Source of the DNA: Coenobita brevimanus
Taxonomy: Eukaryota; Arthropoda; Malacostraca; Decapoda; Coenobitidae
DNA: 64,000 nucleotides
Assembly: GCA_032717465.1 (NCBI GenBank)
Contig: CM064732.1
Location: 19,477,958-19,541,957 of the forward strand
Direction of reading: 5' to 3'
Shown here: piece after piece, positions 63,505 through 64,000 of the stretch
How positions within the stretch are numbered: position 1 is the stretch's first letter
Layout: the number at the start of each line of letters is the position of its first letter
Notes under the pieces: model-generated
Told to the model about the DNA's origin: nothing
The model's input: the letters and a program-made list of their open reading frames with translations, nothing else
Databases searched by the model: none
Program-made: the position numbers and the translations under genes

Positions 63505-64000
63505 CTAAAGTCTAGATAAGCAATCTGCAATAACATTTTCTTTCCCCTTGACATGTTGTATGTCTAATGAATACTCCTGAAGAAGTAGACTCCATCTTGT
63601 CAATCTCTGATTTTTATCTTTAAACTTACTAAGGAATTTCAGTGGGTTGTGATCGGTATAAATGACTATGGGGTCAAAACCAGAACACAAATAAAATGAA
63701 AACTGCTGTAAACCCAAAATCAAGGCCAAAAGCTCTTTCTCAATAGTTGAGTAGTTCTTTTGAGGTGCAGTGAACTTCTTACTGTAATAAGATACAGGAT
63801 GTTCAATACCCTGATCATCCTCTTGCAGCAAAACAGCCCCAGCTCCTGTATCACTTGCATCAACAGCCATCTTAAAAGGCTTAGCAAAATTTGGAGTAGC
63901 GAGCACTGGCTGACTTAATAGAATAGCTTTAAGTTTGTTGAAAGAGGATTCACAGTTATCGGTCCAGACAAATTCAACTCCCTTTTTCAGTAGGTCTGTA
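63505..64000 (-). CDS. Ty3/Gypsy Pol fragment: end of RT and RNase H, partial at window edge
   Basis: The frame is open from the window edge (DLLKKGVEFVWTDNCESSFN...) to a TAG at 63,505. RT thumb/connection (KLKAILLSQPVLATPNF) leads into RNase H: MAVDASDTGAGAVLLQEDD with the first catalytic Asp near 63,860, YSTIEKELLALILGLQQF with catalytic Glu near 63,745, YTDHNPLKFLSKF with the third acidic residue near 63,655, and VKGKENVIADCLSRL with the final Asp near 63,515. All four acidic positions are intact and there is no break, so the copy is recent. After the stop only about 60 bp remain before the LTR, so no integrase is encoded downstream. Most Ty3/Gypsy elements place it there. Confidence 0.92.
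   Translation of the reverse strand, partial: TDLLKKGVEFVWTDNCESSFNKLKAILLSQPVLATPNFAKPFKMAVDASDTGAGAVLLQEDDQGIEHPVSYYSKKFTAPQKNYSTIEKELLALILGLQQFSFYLCSGFDPIVIYTDHNPLKFLSKFKDKNQRLTRWSLLLQEYSLDIQHVKGKENVIADCLSRL

Overview
The window looks like intergenic DNA from an animal nuclear genome, most probably a decapod crustacean and perhaps a crab. This is an inference. It rests on the very high density of long (TA)n, (TC)n, (GT)n and (CA)n arrays, the mix of RTE, Jockey/X-element, CR1, Tc1/mariner, hAT and Ty3/Gypsy remnants, and the absence of any operon-like or compact coding. No complete host gene is visible. Three short minus-strand open stretches with acceptor-like 5' ends (33.6, 41.0 and 45.2 kb) are the only candidates for host exons, all at low to moderate confidence.

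0-13 kb: a LINE reverse transcriptase (RT) fragment lies at the left edge. A dispersed repeat, here called R3, follows at 1.55-2.05 kb and recurs inverted at 10.3-12.4 kb, where a Jockey-like LINE has split it. That LINE is itself split by a foldback MITE. Long microsatellites and a pyrimidine-rich zone occupy 4.7-8.7 kb. A 1.5-kb repeat with a possibly coding reading frame (R1) lies at 8.78-10.25 kb.

13-23 kb: this is a nest. A second, inverted R1 copy is cut first by a 4.3-kb hAT element with an exact 8-bp target duplication (14,400-18,687), then by a nearly complete 3.5-kb LINE (about 19.2-22.7 kb). Inside the hAT element, (TA)n tracts separate a LINE endonuclease fragment, a truncated RTE element and a tRNA-derived SINE. 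The SINE 3' end resembles the RTE 3' end.

23-42 kb: a degenerate 118-bp tandem repeat, a CR1-type LINE 3' end, two inverted copies of one LTR (30.8 and 37.9 kb), a terminal-inverted-repeat element (32.1-33.0 kb), two clusters of transcription-factor-like sites (33.2-34.0 kb), a second Jockey copy, a second foldback MITE and a poly(A) tRNA-derived SINE.

42-64 kb: a Tc1-like element with exceptionally long terminal inverted repeats (42.24-43.60 kb), a nearly full-length RTE copy with another LINE nested in it (45.8-49.5 kb), and a LINE with an intact 422-codon RT frame set inside a repeat carrying nuclear-receptor-type half-sites (50.1-52.1 kb). A 1.1-kb inverted repeat pair (54.1 and 61.6 kb) brackets a Tc1 transposase relic and a nearly full-length Jockey element. 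At the right edge is the 3' end of a Ty3/Gypsy element in which RNase H is followed almost directly by the LTR, with no integrase between them. The coding sequences act as selfish elements and are mostly inactivated; their clearest interaction is the apparent parasitism of RTE machinery by the SINE.
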